Positions 1 to 11,409 of a stretch of 64,000 bases of DNA are shown one piece after another. The position numbers were made by a program, and so were the translations under genes. Source of the stretch: Rhodamnia argentea (taxonomy: Eukaryota > Streptophyta > Magnoliopsida > Myrtales > Myrtaceae); NCBI RefSeq assembly GCF_020921035.1, contig NC_063155.1:17875311-17939310 (forward strand). The letters run 5' to 3'. Each line of letters begins with the position of its first letter. Position 1 is the stretch's first letter. Below the pieces are notes generated by a model. It saw nothing but the letters and a program-made list of their open reading frames with translations, ran no database searches and was not told where the DNA came from.

Positions 1-1360
1 GCAAGTGAAGTTGGTGTTCTCATGAAATCCATGGTTACGGCGAAATTTAAACATAGCTCAAACTTGGAAGATTTTTATGCAGTTGATTCCAAGGGCTATG
101 AGAGGGTAGCAACAAAACTCAGACTTCCAACTAGCGATTATGACTTGGTTCAAACATCAAGTCAAAATAGAGATTATTGAAGATGTATCTTGAGCTGGTA
201 AGGGAAACTTGATCTAAATACGAAGTCTCTTGATTTATGTAGATATGCCCATTTGAATAGGTTTCTTATTTTGGATCCAAATTTGTGTTATATAAGAAGT
301 GGGTCCTCTTTGTGAAGTGTATCCAATAGATGGTTTCTTCGTGAAATAAACCTAAAGCAATCTGAGAGTGTTGAAATCGATTACATCTTCTGGTAAGATT
401 TATGAATTCCTTTGTGAGATCGAAAGGTTATTTTGTGAGGAATTGTGGTGCTAACCACTAAGGGTAAAATTGCAAAAAAAAAAAGTTAGTAATATATTGT
501 AATTGTGTTAATTCAATCCTAAACCTTTTGCAATAGTGCCAATTCAATTCATCTAGCTAATTTTGGCTAGCCAGCACTAACATGACATTGCCAACCCCGA
601 CTTGGACTTTTTTAGATAATATTTTTAAAAAAAATTCAATTTTTATTTGTTCTTTAAATATTTTAGTAATTTTTCTGTCTTTTCCTTTTCTTTTCTTTTC
701 TTTTCTTTTTTTGTAAGGGCCGGTCGAGGCCTAGCGATCTTCGCTATCCACTAGTGAGGACTTATGAGCCCTCGCCTATTGGCTAGCGAGGGTTGCAGCC
801 CTCACCTAGCTGCGAACAAGGGCTCGTTGGCTACCGGGCGAGGACTACAAAGGTCAATGGGCTTCAGCCGGTTGGCAGCAACCTCTTGCCTATCCTAACC
901 TAAAAAAAAAAAAAAGACAAAAAAAAAAACTAAAATAAGTAAATATATATAAATATTCAAAAAATTAAAACATTATGAAAAATTGTCCACGTTAGCAATT
1001 TCCTGTCCAAATTAGCCGGATGGACTAAATTGACACAAATGCAAAGAGTTTAGGACTGAATTGACCAAAAAAAAAAAGTTTATGGCTGAATTGTCACAAT
1101 TGCAATAGGTTTAGGAATTTTTTGGAAATTTTCCCCAACCACTAAGTGAGTTATTGGGTGTAATTTGGAACTGAAAAATACTTAGAGTGTTTGAGTGAAT
1201 CACATATGGTTGTAATTCCCATCGTATCTCTTGATCTACAATGGAATGTTGAGCTGCTCTTTTCGTGTACGTACATTACACCGACTGAACCGCATAAATC
1301 TGTTGTCTAATTTATTATCTTATTATGTTGATTTAATTGTCCGCTCGCTTGTTTTGACAA
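1..1360 (+). mobile_element. Ty1/copia-like 3' end remnant, interrupted by a MITE
   Basis: A 59-codon frame is open to the left edge and stops at 178-180; I do not recognise its protein. The sequence after it (about 240-452 and 1147-1360) reads like the end of a copia-type long terminal repeat: gaattgtggtgctaacca, then a block with gttgtaattccc and gaaccgcataaatctgttg, ending near a TG...CA style ttgttttgaca. The element is split by the insertion at 463-1136. The 5' part lies outside the window, so the left boundary and family are uncertain. Confidence 0.4.
463..1136. mobile_element. Mutator-type MITE (674 bp) with 10-bp target duplication
   Basis: The element is bounded by a perfect direct repeat aaccactaag at 453-462 and 1137-1146, which fits a Mutator-superfamily target duplication of 9-11 bp. 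The ends are imperfect inverted repeats: the left begins ggtaaaattgcaaaaaa and the reversed right end begins ggggaaaatttccaaaaaa. Both then carry the repeated phrase about cctaaacctattgcaa and caattcagtcc. The centre is GC-rich with degenerate direct repeats of the type ggcgagggct. It has no coding capacity. Related degenerate ends occur at 4870-5620 and 23101-23240. Confidence 0.75.
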
Positions 1361-2213
1361 CCGATAACTTTCTAGCTTTGGAAAGTGCACCTGCATCTGC
1401 AAACTTTATCAACTCTCCCCTGAAATGGACTAAATGAAAGGACGCTCACACCTAGACAAGTTCATAAAATTAAAAATAATGGACTCATGTCCGACAATCG
1501 CGCATAGGCACTGCCTCCATGGCTTGCCAGAATAAAACATGCCAAAACCGAGGAGAAAAACAATGGAGCTTTAGCGGGTTCTCCTGTGCTGGATGTTTGA
1601 ATAATGAACGGAGTGGGACAATATACGACAATTTATAGCTTGTCGCGTTGGCAATGGAAATATAAATCATTAAAATCAAAAAAAAAAAAAAGATCTAACT
1701 TGGATGTCGAATGTTTTATTTTTATTTCCAGATAGATATGATTTCGTCGATTTTGTCACAAAATCTTTCGGAGAAACTATTCCATGACGCAATTACTTTC
1801 TAATTTTTACACTCGATATCTGCTGATGTCTATTAAGTTATTAAGATATTGAAACCGACACGCTTGATGAACATTGTTGCTATACTCGAAAAGGACTAAG
1901 CACCTAATTTTTTCTGAAAATAATTATCTTCAAAAGAATACTTTCCATTTCCATCCCAATATTCAGTTTGAAATCATCCCAAAGTCGTAGCACGTTGAGT
2001 CAAGCAAAGGATGATCTTGAGTTAACCAAATTCCATTTACAGCTCTGCCCAAGCAGCCAAAGTGGACGGACCAAAATGAAATGAATTTTTATCCAATACG
2101 TAAGTCAACATCTCACACTAAACAATAGCTACAAAATGGGCACTTCGATTTTATATCCCCCAATCAGAATTCTTCCTTTTGGCCCCTCAACTTTGGAAAT
2201 TAGCCGATAAGCC
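1361..2213. other. Intergenic, P450 upstream region
   Basis: No gene is visible. It contains an A-rich run at 1679-1691 and ordinary AT-rich sequence. The last 150 bp should hold the P450 promoter; ttatat at 2151-2156, about 58 bp before the ATG, is a weak TATA candidate. Confidence 0.5.
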
Positions 2214-4625
2214 ATGGATTTTCTGAGTTTCTTGTTGAGCGTCTTCGTTTTGTTTCTTTCCTCAATCCTTACCAAATTGGTTCACAAGCTATGGTGGAGA
2301 CCGATCCGAGTTCAAAGGGCGATGGCTTCACAAGGCATCAAAGGCCCTCCCTACCGGTTCATTCATGGCTGCACCAAGGAAATGTCCAAGTTGAAGAAGG
2401 ATGTCAGGATGACAATGAACAAGCCCATGGCCAATGTTTCTCATGACATTTTACCCATCGCTGAGCCTCACATACACGAGTGGAATAAACTATATGGTAA
2501 CTTAGGTCCTAGGGTTTAGAATAGAAATAATACCTAACTTAGATGTAGATATTATAATCTAGAATTAACAAACATTTAGTTCGTCATTCGGTCCATTTAA
2601 TGTAACTTTATTGTATTTAAATTTGTCTTATATTCAAGCACTTGCTAATACTATGCCTTCATATGAATGTAGGGGGGATTTATCTGTATTGGTATGGTCC
2701 CCAAGCTTTCCTATAAATCTCAGCCACTGAGCTAGTCAAAGAGGTACTTAACAACAGAGATAAAACATATGTAAAGCCGGAATTCCCAGAAGGCCTCAGG
2801 AAGATTTTAGGGGATGGGCTTGTGACGACAGAAGGCAAAAAATGGGCAAGGCAACGTAGATTGGCGCATCTCGCCTTCCATGGCGAAAGCTTGAAGGTAG
2901 TTTTCTATCATGCCCATTAGAAGTCCGCTGTTTGGCACGAACTAGGGTTTCCTGTCAATTTGTGTTAGATACATTGTGATTTTATGACCCGACAAATGGT
3001 AAAAATAAGAGGAAAACTCATTAAATCATTTTTATATGTGAGTTAACCACATACTGAATTGTTAGATATGCATGATAAGAATTGAGCGTGCAAGTTCTAA
3101 GCCCTTCTAGGGCTTAGAACATTCATGAGAACTGTTTGCTGCTTGTAACCCTAAATTGTGAATATGCAGGGCATGATTCCAGCAATGGTGGATAGTGTTC
3201 ACATGTTGCTGAAGAGATGGCAGAATTTAGAAGCCAAAGAGGTTGAGTTGTTTGAAGAGTTTGCCATGATCACATCGGAAGTGATTTCCAGGACAGCATT
3301 CGGAAGCAGCTACATCGAAGGGAGAAATACTTTCCAAATGTTGAGCGAGTTGACTAGCGTTGTATCCAGAAATCTTTTCAAATTAAGACTTCCTGGAATG
3401 AGGTGCTTGTTGTTTCTTGTAAATACTAAGGTCTTTTCATTTCAATTAAACTGTTTTTCAGTAGACAAATATTTCATGACAAGTTGCTTTCATTAACAAG
3501 GGCAATAGCTTTTCAAGATAACAATTTTTCTTTTTGGCATTCGAAATAAGATGTAGTTTAGCCATAATATGCTTCCACTTTGTCATGCATCGATCGTGAC
3601 CAATGTCTTAGCTAATAACGAGATTTATGATTTTATGTACTCTCTAACAGAGCTTCTTTGCTAATTTTGGCTAGGTTTAATAGTTGACTCTTGTTCTTTT
3701 TTTTTTTTTTTTTTCTCTCTGTAGAAAGATATGGAAAACTAGTGATGACATCGAGTCCGAGAGACTTGAGGTGGCGATACGCGATGCGGTGTTAGAGATA
3801 ATCAAGAAGCGAGAAGAGAAGGTGAACACGGGAGGAATGGATGGCTACGGGAACGACTTTTTAGGATTTCTTGTGAAGGCTTATCACGATCCGGACGAGA
3901 GCAAGAGAATCACGATCGACGATCTCGTGGACGAGTGCAAGACGTTCTATTTCGCAGGACAGGAGACGATGAACACCATCCTCACTTGGACAGTGTTCCT
4001 CCTTGCAATGCACCAAGATTGGCAAGGGGAAGCAAGAAAGGAGGCGACCCATGTATTTGGAAACGAAGATCCCACTCATGAAGGACTTATGGAACTCATA
4101 ACGGTATGGCGAATGTCGTTTTGCTTTCTTCATGCTTTTGTTCACCGTTCAATGCACCCTCGTCTAGTCGTGGATTCCTTTCGACTCTTTTTTCAGGTAG
4201 GGATGATCATCAACGAGGCGCTTCGGCTATATCCTCCGGGCGGAGGCGTCATTAGAAAAGTCGGAAGGCGGGTCACGTTGGGAAATCTCGTTCTCCCTCC
4301 GGACATCGCCCTCCACTTATCGATCCTGACGATTCACCACGACCCTCGGATTTGGGGCGACGATGCGCATCTTTTCAAGCCGGAGAGATTCGCAGGAGGG
4401 ATCGCCAAGGCCACCAACAACGATGCCGCCGCGTTCCTCCCTTTCGGCATGGGACCGCGGACTTGCGTGGGCTACAATTTCACGATGACCGAGGCGAAAA
4501 TCGCCATCACGATGATTCTACGCCGCTACAGCTTCACCCTCTCCCCCGACTACGTCCACTTGCCTACCCAAATGATGACGATTCGCCCTCAACATGGAGT
4601 CAAAGTGATTCTTCATCCTCTCTAG
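2214..4625 (+). pseudogene. Cytochrome P450, CYP749A-like (CYP72 clan), one in-frame stop
   Basis: Five exons join in phase: 2214-2496, 2673-2896, 3170-3402, 3725-4103 and 4197-4625, giving 516 codons including the terminal stop, the normal length for a microsomal P450. An N-terminal membrane anchor is followed by a WWRP hinge region. The I-helix motif reads AGQETM (the usual second Thr/Ser is Met). The K-helix ExxR lies in NEALRLYPP, then PERF and the heme loop FGMGPRTCVG with its Cys. The family resemblance to CYP749A22-like proteins is from memory. The TAA at 2714-2716 (codon 109, after PQAFL) stops translation before the catalytic domain. Everything else is intact, so this is a recent pseudogene, an allele or a sequencing error. 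CYP72-clan enzymes oxidise hormones and specialised metabolites on the ER; the substrate here is unknown. Confidence 0.85.
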
Positions 4626-6177
4626 CGTGAAGATGTGCGTGCTCAATCAGATTGAACAGAAGGAATTCGACATTATCGTGCTTGTGAAGTTGTTTGACTA
4701 GCTTGCCTCGTTCTCCTAGTTTCACAATCCAACAGCGATCACTCCCCTTGATACAGTTTAATACCTCATTTGTCCCATGTCTTTGGTCTCATTTTCCTTC
4801 GTTTGTCAGCAGCAGTGATAATTAGCATAAGAAGAGAGGTTGATGAGCATCTTATCCTTCTGCATAGGAGTGTCAACAGTTCGATTGGGTTCGATTTTTT
4901 GATTTTCTTTTTCTCTATTTTTTTATTTTTGTTTTTTGTTTTTCCTTTTTCGGTTCAAAGGGCCCATGGGGACGTGGCCCTTGGGCGAGGACCATGAAGC
5001 CCCCGGCCAGGTAGAGTCATAGCCTCTCGCTGAGACTTGCAAGGGCCGCCAAGCCCTCCCCTCGCTAGATATGGCGAGGCAAGAGCGTGGCGGCCCTCGC
5101 CCTAACCATCAATTGAAATTGTTTTATTTTGTTGTAAGAAAATATTAGAGTAATTAAATATTAAAACACACTTTCATCCGATAACGTAAACATTTAGAAT
5201 AGTTGGCAATGGTCCCGCAAAATTTCACATAATATCATAACAGAGGATCTTGAGTTCATATTTCTATGCCTAGTAATGAGCAAAAAGACCAAACTCTTTT
5301 ATTCAAGCAATAAGCAAGTACATTGTAACCGATCACGAGACAAAATTTGTTGAGCGATGGGCCGGTCCGAGTCCCATCTATAGAGGTGGTTGGTGTGTTT
5401 AGGGGTTTAGGAGGAAAAAAAAAAAAAGTGAAAAAGCTTTAAAAAAGTTTCAGAAAAATTATTCACATAAGTAACTTTCAATCAAAATTGGCGAGAATGA
5501 CTAAATTAACAAATTGTCAAAAGGTTTAAATCTAAATTGACAAAATTGAAATGTTAGAATCAAGTTGGTATAAGTACAATAGGTTTAAGATCTTTTTTAA
5601 TAATTTTCTCGGCATTTTCATCTTTAAAATGCTCATAATATGATCTTAAGTTCATTTTAATTTCTTTTTAACTCTGGTCAAATGTGGTCGATATTTTCGT
5701 CACGTGCTCTCACGTGATTAGACGGCCGGCGCCCCTCACGAAGATAAATCAGTCGAGCAAATTCGAAAAAAAGAAACAAATTCATCATAATCTGCCCAAC
5801 ATTGACTGTAAAATTAAAGAAAATTAATTGTAATTCAAGAGAATAAAAAAGAAAGAAAAGCGGAAAATGGGTAGGTGAGAGAGGGATTTTCAAATAGATC
5901 TTGCGCATCGCATCAGATAGGACGGTTCAGATTTAATTTTAGCCATATGTTGAAGTTTATTGAATAATTTCCATATGATAGCAACAAAGATTCCGTATGA
6001 TATCGTCGTAGAATGTTTTTTTTTTTTTTTGGTTGGTCAAAGATGTCATAGGATGTTTGACTAGTGTGGGTCCTACTGAGCACGGCGCTTTGCTCTAACG
6101 GATAATATAAAGAAGTCTTTGCTGACGAACCAAAGGCAAAATCCCACACCAACTCCCTCTCTCTCTCATTCATCTAA
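4626..6177. other. Intergenic with degenerate Mutator-MITE relative
   Basis: No gene is seen. From about 4870 to 5620 the sequence resembles the 463-1136 MITE family: a T-rich left part, a GC-rich centre with ggcgagg and gccctcg repeats at 4960-5105, and a right part with the phrases caaattgtcaaaaggttt and acaataggtttaagatc. The ends are too decayed to place. The rest is AT-rich flank leading into the KPHMT promoter. Confidence 0.5.
6105..6112 (+). promoter_or_regulatory. Candidate TATA box of the KPHMT gene
   Basis: The motif atataaag lies about 66 bp upstream of the start codon at 6178 and is followed by a pyrimidine-rich leader (ctctctctctc) at 6153-6167. This spacing suits a TATA box about 30 bp before a transcription start. 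It is inferred from sequence only. Confidence 0.4.
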
Positions 6178-8003
6178 ATGGCCTCGTTCAACGCCATCTC
6201 CTCCAGACGATCATCAATGGCTTCCGCGTTGTGCAAGCTACCCACCCTCCTCCGCTGCATGAGCAACGTCCCCGAGGACACCGTCTACGGGGGCCCCAAG
6301 CCCCAGTCGCCGGCGCAGCGCGTGACCCTCACGAGCCTCCGTCAGAAGCACCGCAAGGGCGAGCCCATCACCGTCGTCACCGCCTACGATTACCCCTCCG
6401 CCGTCCACCTCGACATGGCCGGCATCGACGTCTGCCTCGTCGGCGACTCGGCCGCCATGGTGGTCCACGGCCACGACACCACCCTCCCCATCTCCCTTGA
6501 TGAGATGCTCGCCCACTGTCGCGCGGTGGCGCGGGGCGCCAAGAGGCCCCTGCTTGTCGGGGACTTGCCTTTCGGTAGCTACGAGTCGAGTTCGAATCAG
6601 GTAGTGGCATTTGATGTTTTTTTTTTTTTAAATTTCACGTATGCATTGTTTGAAGAAGTTGATGAAGATGAAAGTTGCTTTGAGTGTCGCTATGGTATTT
6701 GCGCAAATGCTCCCTCTTTTTTATGAAGCCCTTTTGTGTATGAATCGTATAATCTTTTATCCTGTTGGGGCGGTGGGTTTAAGCATGGTGTTTTGCTCGC
6801 ATATGTCTCTGTTTTGTGAGTCAGGGTAGAGTGAACTCCCTTTTTGCTTGTTGCGACGTGTCTTGCGAAATTGCTACATGCTGATTTATGGGAGTGAAAG
6901 GTGTGTGGTATGGTAAGTTGGATTGTTTTGATGAATGACAGGCTGTTGATACGGCAGTTCGGGTGTTGAAGGAAGGAGGAATGGATGCTATTAAGTTGGA
7001 AGGAGGGTCACCTTCGAGAATCACTGCTGCGAAGGCAATAGTGGAAGCTGGGATTGCGGTAATGGGGCATGTGGGGCTTACCCCTCAGGCAATTAGTGTT
7101 CTTGGTGGATTCAGGCCTCAGGGGAAGAATATTTCCAGTGCCGTCAAGGTATGTTTCTCTTGCATTCTCATATTGAAGAGCTTCATGAATTTAATTCTTG
7201 GAGATGTTGGTATTTGCGTGCTTTGAAATAGAATCAGTTTTGTCTTCTTATAGGTTGTGGAGACTGCATTAGCTTTGCAGGAAGCGGGCTGTTTTTCGGT
7301 TGTTTTGGAATGTGTACCAGCACCAGTGGCTGCAGCAGCTACTTCAGCTCTTAGAATTCCTACTATCGGCATTGGAGCTGGACCATTCTGCAGTGGTCAG
7401 GTCAGTTCTTTATTTCATCTTTTTGATCGGGAAATTAAGCACGTATATTGTGGACAGGTGAAGTATCTATTGTTTTGTGGGAGGAAATTATATTAACTAT
7501 TCTAATGAGCATCTTGATTGGGTTGTCGAAAACGCATTTTAGCAGTTGTGATATAAAGGAGTAGGTTTTGAACGTAAGCGAAAAAATGTGGAAAGCGAGA
7601 CTGATTAAATTTCATTGGACTGTGGATTTTGTTCATGATTCACTGTCCATCTATGTAGATTGTCCTAGTCAATTGATCAATTAAGATGTGTCTCCAAGTT
7701 TCTTCATTGTAGCACACACTTCTCCAGGTAGGAATTAGCATTGCCTTAATGCGGAGCCTAGATTTTTTGGCTCTAAAAAACCTCTTCTAATAGGACCGCA
7801 TCCGTTTCCCATTAAGACATCTGAGCAGTTATTTCACATGAAGACATCTGTATATAATATCTATCGAGTTGAGTTAATTTACGATGTTTTAAGCGCTAAA
7901 TCCTTTCCACTCTTATCATTGCTACCTCCTATTATGAATTAACAAAGTCGATAACCTAAGGGAAAGTGATTGGGGAAGAGTTGCTGTAACGTTCAGCAAC
8001 AAT

Positions 8004-8066
<63 letters not shown>

Positions 8067-8626
8067 CCCCCCTCTCTCTCCCTCTCTCCTCTTCCCTCTC
8101 TCTCGGCTATGATCATCTTCATCTGCTTTGATTTCTCACTGGCTGTGTAGCACCTTCATTCACAATGGTAAAGACTCTAAAGAAGGGACGTTTAGAATAA
8201 TTTTCCCTTTCCGATGCAGGTTCTGGTATACCATGATCTGCTTGGAATGCTCCAACACCCTCATCATGCCAAGGTCTGGTTCTTTGATTATAAATGTACT
8301 TTATCTCTGTTTTCAGCAATGTGTTGTCCGATTTTACTCAAGCAAAGGATCCCCAACTTTCACAGGTCACGCCAAAATTTTGCAAACACTATGCGCAAGT
8401 TGGGGATGTTATCAACAAAGCTCTTCTTCAATACAAGGAAGAAGTGACGAGCGGCTCGTTTCCTGGTCCTGCCCATAGCCCCTATGTAATTGGTCCTACC
8501 GATATCAATGGATTCCTTAAAGAGTTGCAGAATCTGGGTTTGGAGAAGGCAGCATCAGCAGCAGCTGCTGCGGTTGAAAAGAGTGATAAATCGAAATCTG
8601 GCGATGGAGAGAATGCCACAAAATAA
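6178..8626 (+). CDS. KPHMT1: Ketopantoate hydroxymethyltransferase, mitochondrial (PanB family)
   Basis: Five exons, 6178-6600, 6942-7148, 7254-7400, 8220-8273 and 8366-8626, give a 363-residue protein. The enzyme transfers a hydroxymethyl group from methylene-THF to 2-oxoisovalerate, the first step to pantothenate and CoA; in plants it is mitochondrial. The first ~45 residues are Ser/Arg-rich, like a targeting peptide. PanB landmarks follow: VTAYDYPSA, the metal-binding VGDS and [15 protein letters not shown], the catalytic Glu region [11 protein letters not shown], and [20 protein letters not shown]. The tail after FPGP is Ala- and Ser/Lys-rich and variable. The first Met is chosen because it precedes the targeting-like segment and follows a CT-rich leader. 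No damage is seen. Intron 3 holds a long CT microsatellite. The symbol rests on family recognition; a KPHMT2 paralog cannot be excluded. Confidence 0.93.
8006..8061 (+). repeat. (CT)n microsatellite in KPHMT intron 3
   Basis: An almost perfect CT dinucleotide tract of about 56 bp is followed by a further C/T-rich stretch to about 8104. It lies inside intron 3 (7401-8219), about 120 bp before the acceptor of exon 4. Confidence 0.95.
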
Positions 8627-10483
8627 GCGAATGGTGCCTTTTCTTGCTCTGTATCTTCATAATTGGGACGAAGATTCTGCACTGTTGGACTTCTTATCAG
8701 TTTGAAATGTTGTTTCAGGTGCCCGTGCTTAGGAGTTCAAAAAAGTTAGTTCCCCGTATCAGCAGTCATTAGAAGTGAAGGAATAAGCCACATCTTCTTG
8801 GAAGAGTTCATTGTTTTTGTGGTTCTTCCCTTTTCCTTTTTAACTCCATTTGGAGTGTCATCTGATGAATAATGACCACCATTCTGGCCAAGAAAAAGAA
8901 ACCAGGTTATTGACTACTATACTGTGATAAGCCATTCGCTGATGACCTCTGTTGTTGCTGGGACGATAACTGCTCAGGCCATAAAGCCCGAGCGCGGTCC
9001 GATGAGGTGGGAGAGCCTGCAAAATAGGAAGTGCCCCGGGAATCAGCTGTTGGATTACCCTCCTACTTCCAAACTACCTCCTTCCTAATCTGAAATGAAG
9101 GGGTATCTTTTTTGGGGTTGGGAGAATATCTTGCCTATGGCTACTGTCTTCTTTTCTTTATATTACCCACTTAAGGCTTGAGCTGTCCAATTTGATGGGC
9201 TGAGTCCATCACTAGGCTTATGTGGCAACTGGGCCCAGTTCGGTGGCCTTGGACCAGCTATATCAACCAAGCAAACGGCGGAAGAATCTCATGTATAAGC
9301 CAGACCCAGTTGATAATTCAGATTTCATACAACTGACTGAATGAAGGTCTCTGACCCTTTGGGCATTGACTAAAGACCTTGGTTTTGCTTCTTGTTTGAT
9401 GTACTTTTGTATGCTGAAATGGTGGATTAGATGGTGGTGAATTGGATGGTATGAATTACTAAACCAGTGTACTTGTATGAATTTGTCTGGCGTTGATGTA
9501 ACCAGTATTTACTGATCCAAGGCCAATCAGTCAAAGGCTTCCGTGAGTGGGCGCTCATGGCGACATTTCTACTCTAAAAATTAACTATTGATCAAAAGTT
9601 GATTTTTTTACTTCTAGAGAGAAGTAAATTTTTTTAACTTCAAGTGACTTCAAAATTATTTCTGGAGCCGAAGAAAAAGTTCCGGAAGTAGAAAAATGAA
9701 GTTGCGTAACTAAACGGATTTCTATTTCAAAAGTGTTGTTATACGTGCCCTTAAACACCTCAAATTTTCAAATGACATTGCAACATTCAAAGCTCTTTCA
9801 TCATTACCTAATTAAAGTGTTTTGAGACCCCAAGACTTAGAAATGGTACTGTCATGAAGTGACCATTTTTGTTCTCGTCCTTGTAATAAATAATAAGATT
9901 TTCCTTTGGACATCTCCATCATGTGTATGCCAATTCATACTGCACTCAAATCAAAAGTTAATGCTAATCAATAGGTTATCACGTCATAAAGTGGAACCGA
10001 GCCTCAGTTGTAGTGACCTGCGCAAATTCCGCCAACAAAACTGGCGGGCCTCAAACAAGACACTGCAGAATTACCAAGAGCAAACATTATTTTTCTCACG
10101 TTCTATTTTCATGATTTTCTTCATGGAAAAGTCGGAAAGACGCGAGTTTAAATTCGGGCGGGTGATCCAAACTCGATTTTTTTTCCACCTGTTTTGACTC
10201 GATTCATAATTTTCTTTTCTTTTCTTTTTTTCGATTCAATTTTCAAAGTCGTAATGTGCTCCGTTATTTCGGTGGACACAGATGGAGGAATCGCCCACCA
10301 TGAAATGGGAAGATCAAACTTTTTGACATGCCATGTTGATATCCCTCATCATTGTTGGGAATATGCATCATTTCGTGGCGGTCCACGAATGAAAAAGTTA
10401 CGTTCTTTTCACCCCATTTGTTCCTGAGTTTGACTAGCTATACTATTCTTTTCTCTCACCTTTTCTTTTTCGCTTCTTTATGA
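8627..10483. other. KPHMT 3' flank and intergenic DNA
   Basis: The first few hundred bases are probably 3' UTR. I see no gene. About 9590-9700 contains a short AT-rich palindromic stretch (acttctagagagaagt) of the kind found in small MITEs, but I cannot define its ends. The remainder is unremarkable. Confidence 0.45.
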
Positions 10484-10850
10484 GGGATAATAGCACAAGT
10501 GGTCCCTGAATTTGATCCAATATGCAATGTGATCTTTAGACTTTAATTTTATTCAATATAATCTCCAAACTTTAACCCAATGTTCGATGTGTTCTTGAAC
10601 TTTTAATTCCTTTAATATGGTCAATGGACATTTGTACAAGTCCAATATGGTCCTTGAACCATATGAAGATATTCAATGTAGTCCTTCCATTAATTTAAGA
10701 TTAAGGACAACGATAAATATTTTCATATGGTCTAGAGACTAAATCGAACATGTACTACCAAAAGTCCATAGATCATATTGAACAAAACAAAAGTTCACGA
10801 ACCACATTACACATTATGCCAAAATTCAGGAACCGTTTGTGTAATTGCCC
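10484..10850. mobile_element. Foldback MITE-like element, 367 bp
   Basis: The left end begins gggataatagcacaagtggt and the reversed right end begins gggcaattacacaaacggtt. Similarity continues for about 60 bp in inverted orientation (tccctgaattt / tcctgaatttt, then gcaatgtgatc / gtaatgtggtt). The interior repeats the phrase tatggtc with short spacers. It has no coding capacity. Flanks ttctttatga and atcttttttatt may be a decayed target duplication. The structure suits a Mutator-type MITE. Confidence 0.55.
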
Positions 10851-11409
10851 ATCTTTTTTATTATATTCTTCTCTAAGTTTGGACATATTGCAGGGTCTTT
10901 AATTTGGATCCCTTACTCCCTGAATAAGACATTTGAAGCCAAGATCATGACGTGTATGCATCCGATAAGACATCATTGCATGCTTGATAGCATCTTTATT
11001 CTTTTCTTTCGGCTAAGTTTAATAAGCATCTTAGGTTTTTGTCCAGAGGTACAAATGTGTCCGAAGTTCTGCCCTCCCTTGCATTAGTTTATTGAAGAGG
11101 AACAGTGAATTTGTTTGCACTTAGACGTTCCCTGCTCACGTGGAAGGTTTCTGTTCTCTCTCCCACTTGGAAAAAGGAACAAACCAGCGTCACATCAACT
11201 CCACATTATGTTCTATAATATATTCCTCAGCGTGGTACGCTTCCGAGACTCATCTTGATCTCCTTAAGAGACTGTAAGAGCTCTGCTAGGGTTTCAGTCT
11301 CTACTTTGCATCAGTACTTGTTCATCTTCTTCTTGGGGTTTTAACAGTTTTGACTGTTCATTTGATGCTATTTCTGTTTTCTGTTTCCGTCCATCGTAGC
11401 GCTTAGTTT
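10851..11409 (+). promoter_or_regulatory. Cyclin upstream region
   Basis: This stretch lies between the MITE and the cyclin ATG. A tataatatat motif at 11214-11223 is a possible TATA box for a leader of about 160 bp rich in CT. No other gene is visible. Confidence 0.35.

Noticed and set aside
4352-4630. Second-frame ORF in the P450 last exon
   Set aside because: Arg/His-rich product in the wrong frame of an exon with a clear heme-binding motif.
6231-6610. Long alternative-frame ORFs on both strands over KPHMT exon 1
   Set aside because: They are GC-driven shadows of the real exon; their proteins are Arg/Pro- or Gly/Asp-rich and match no family.
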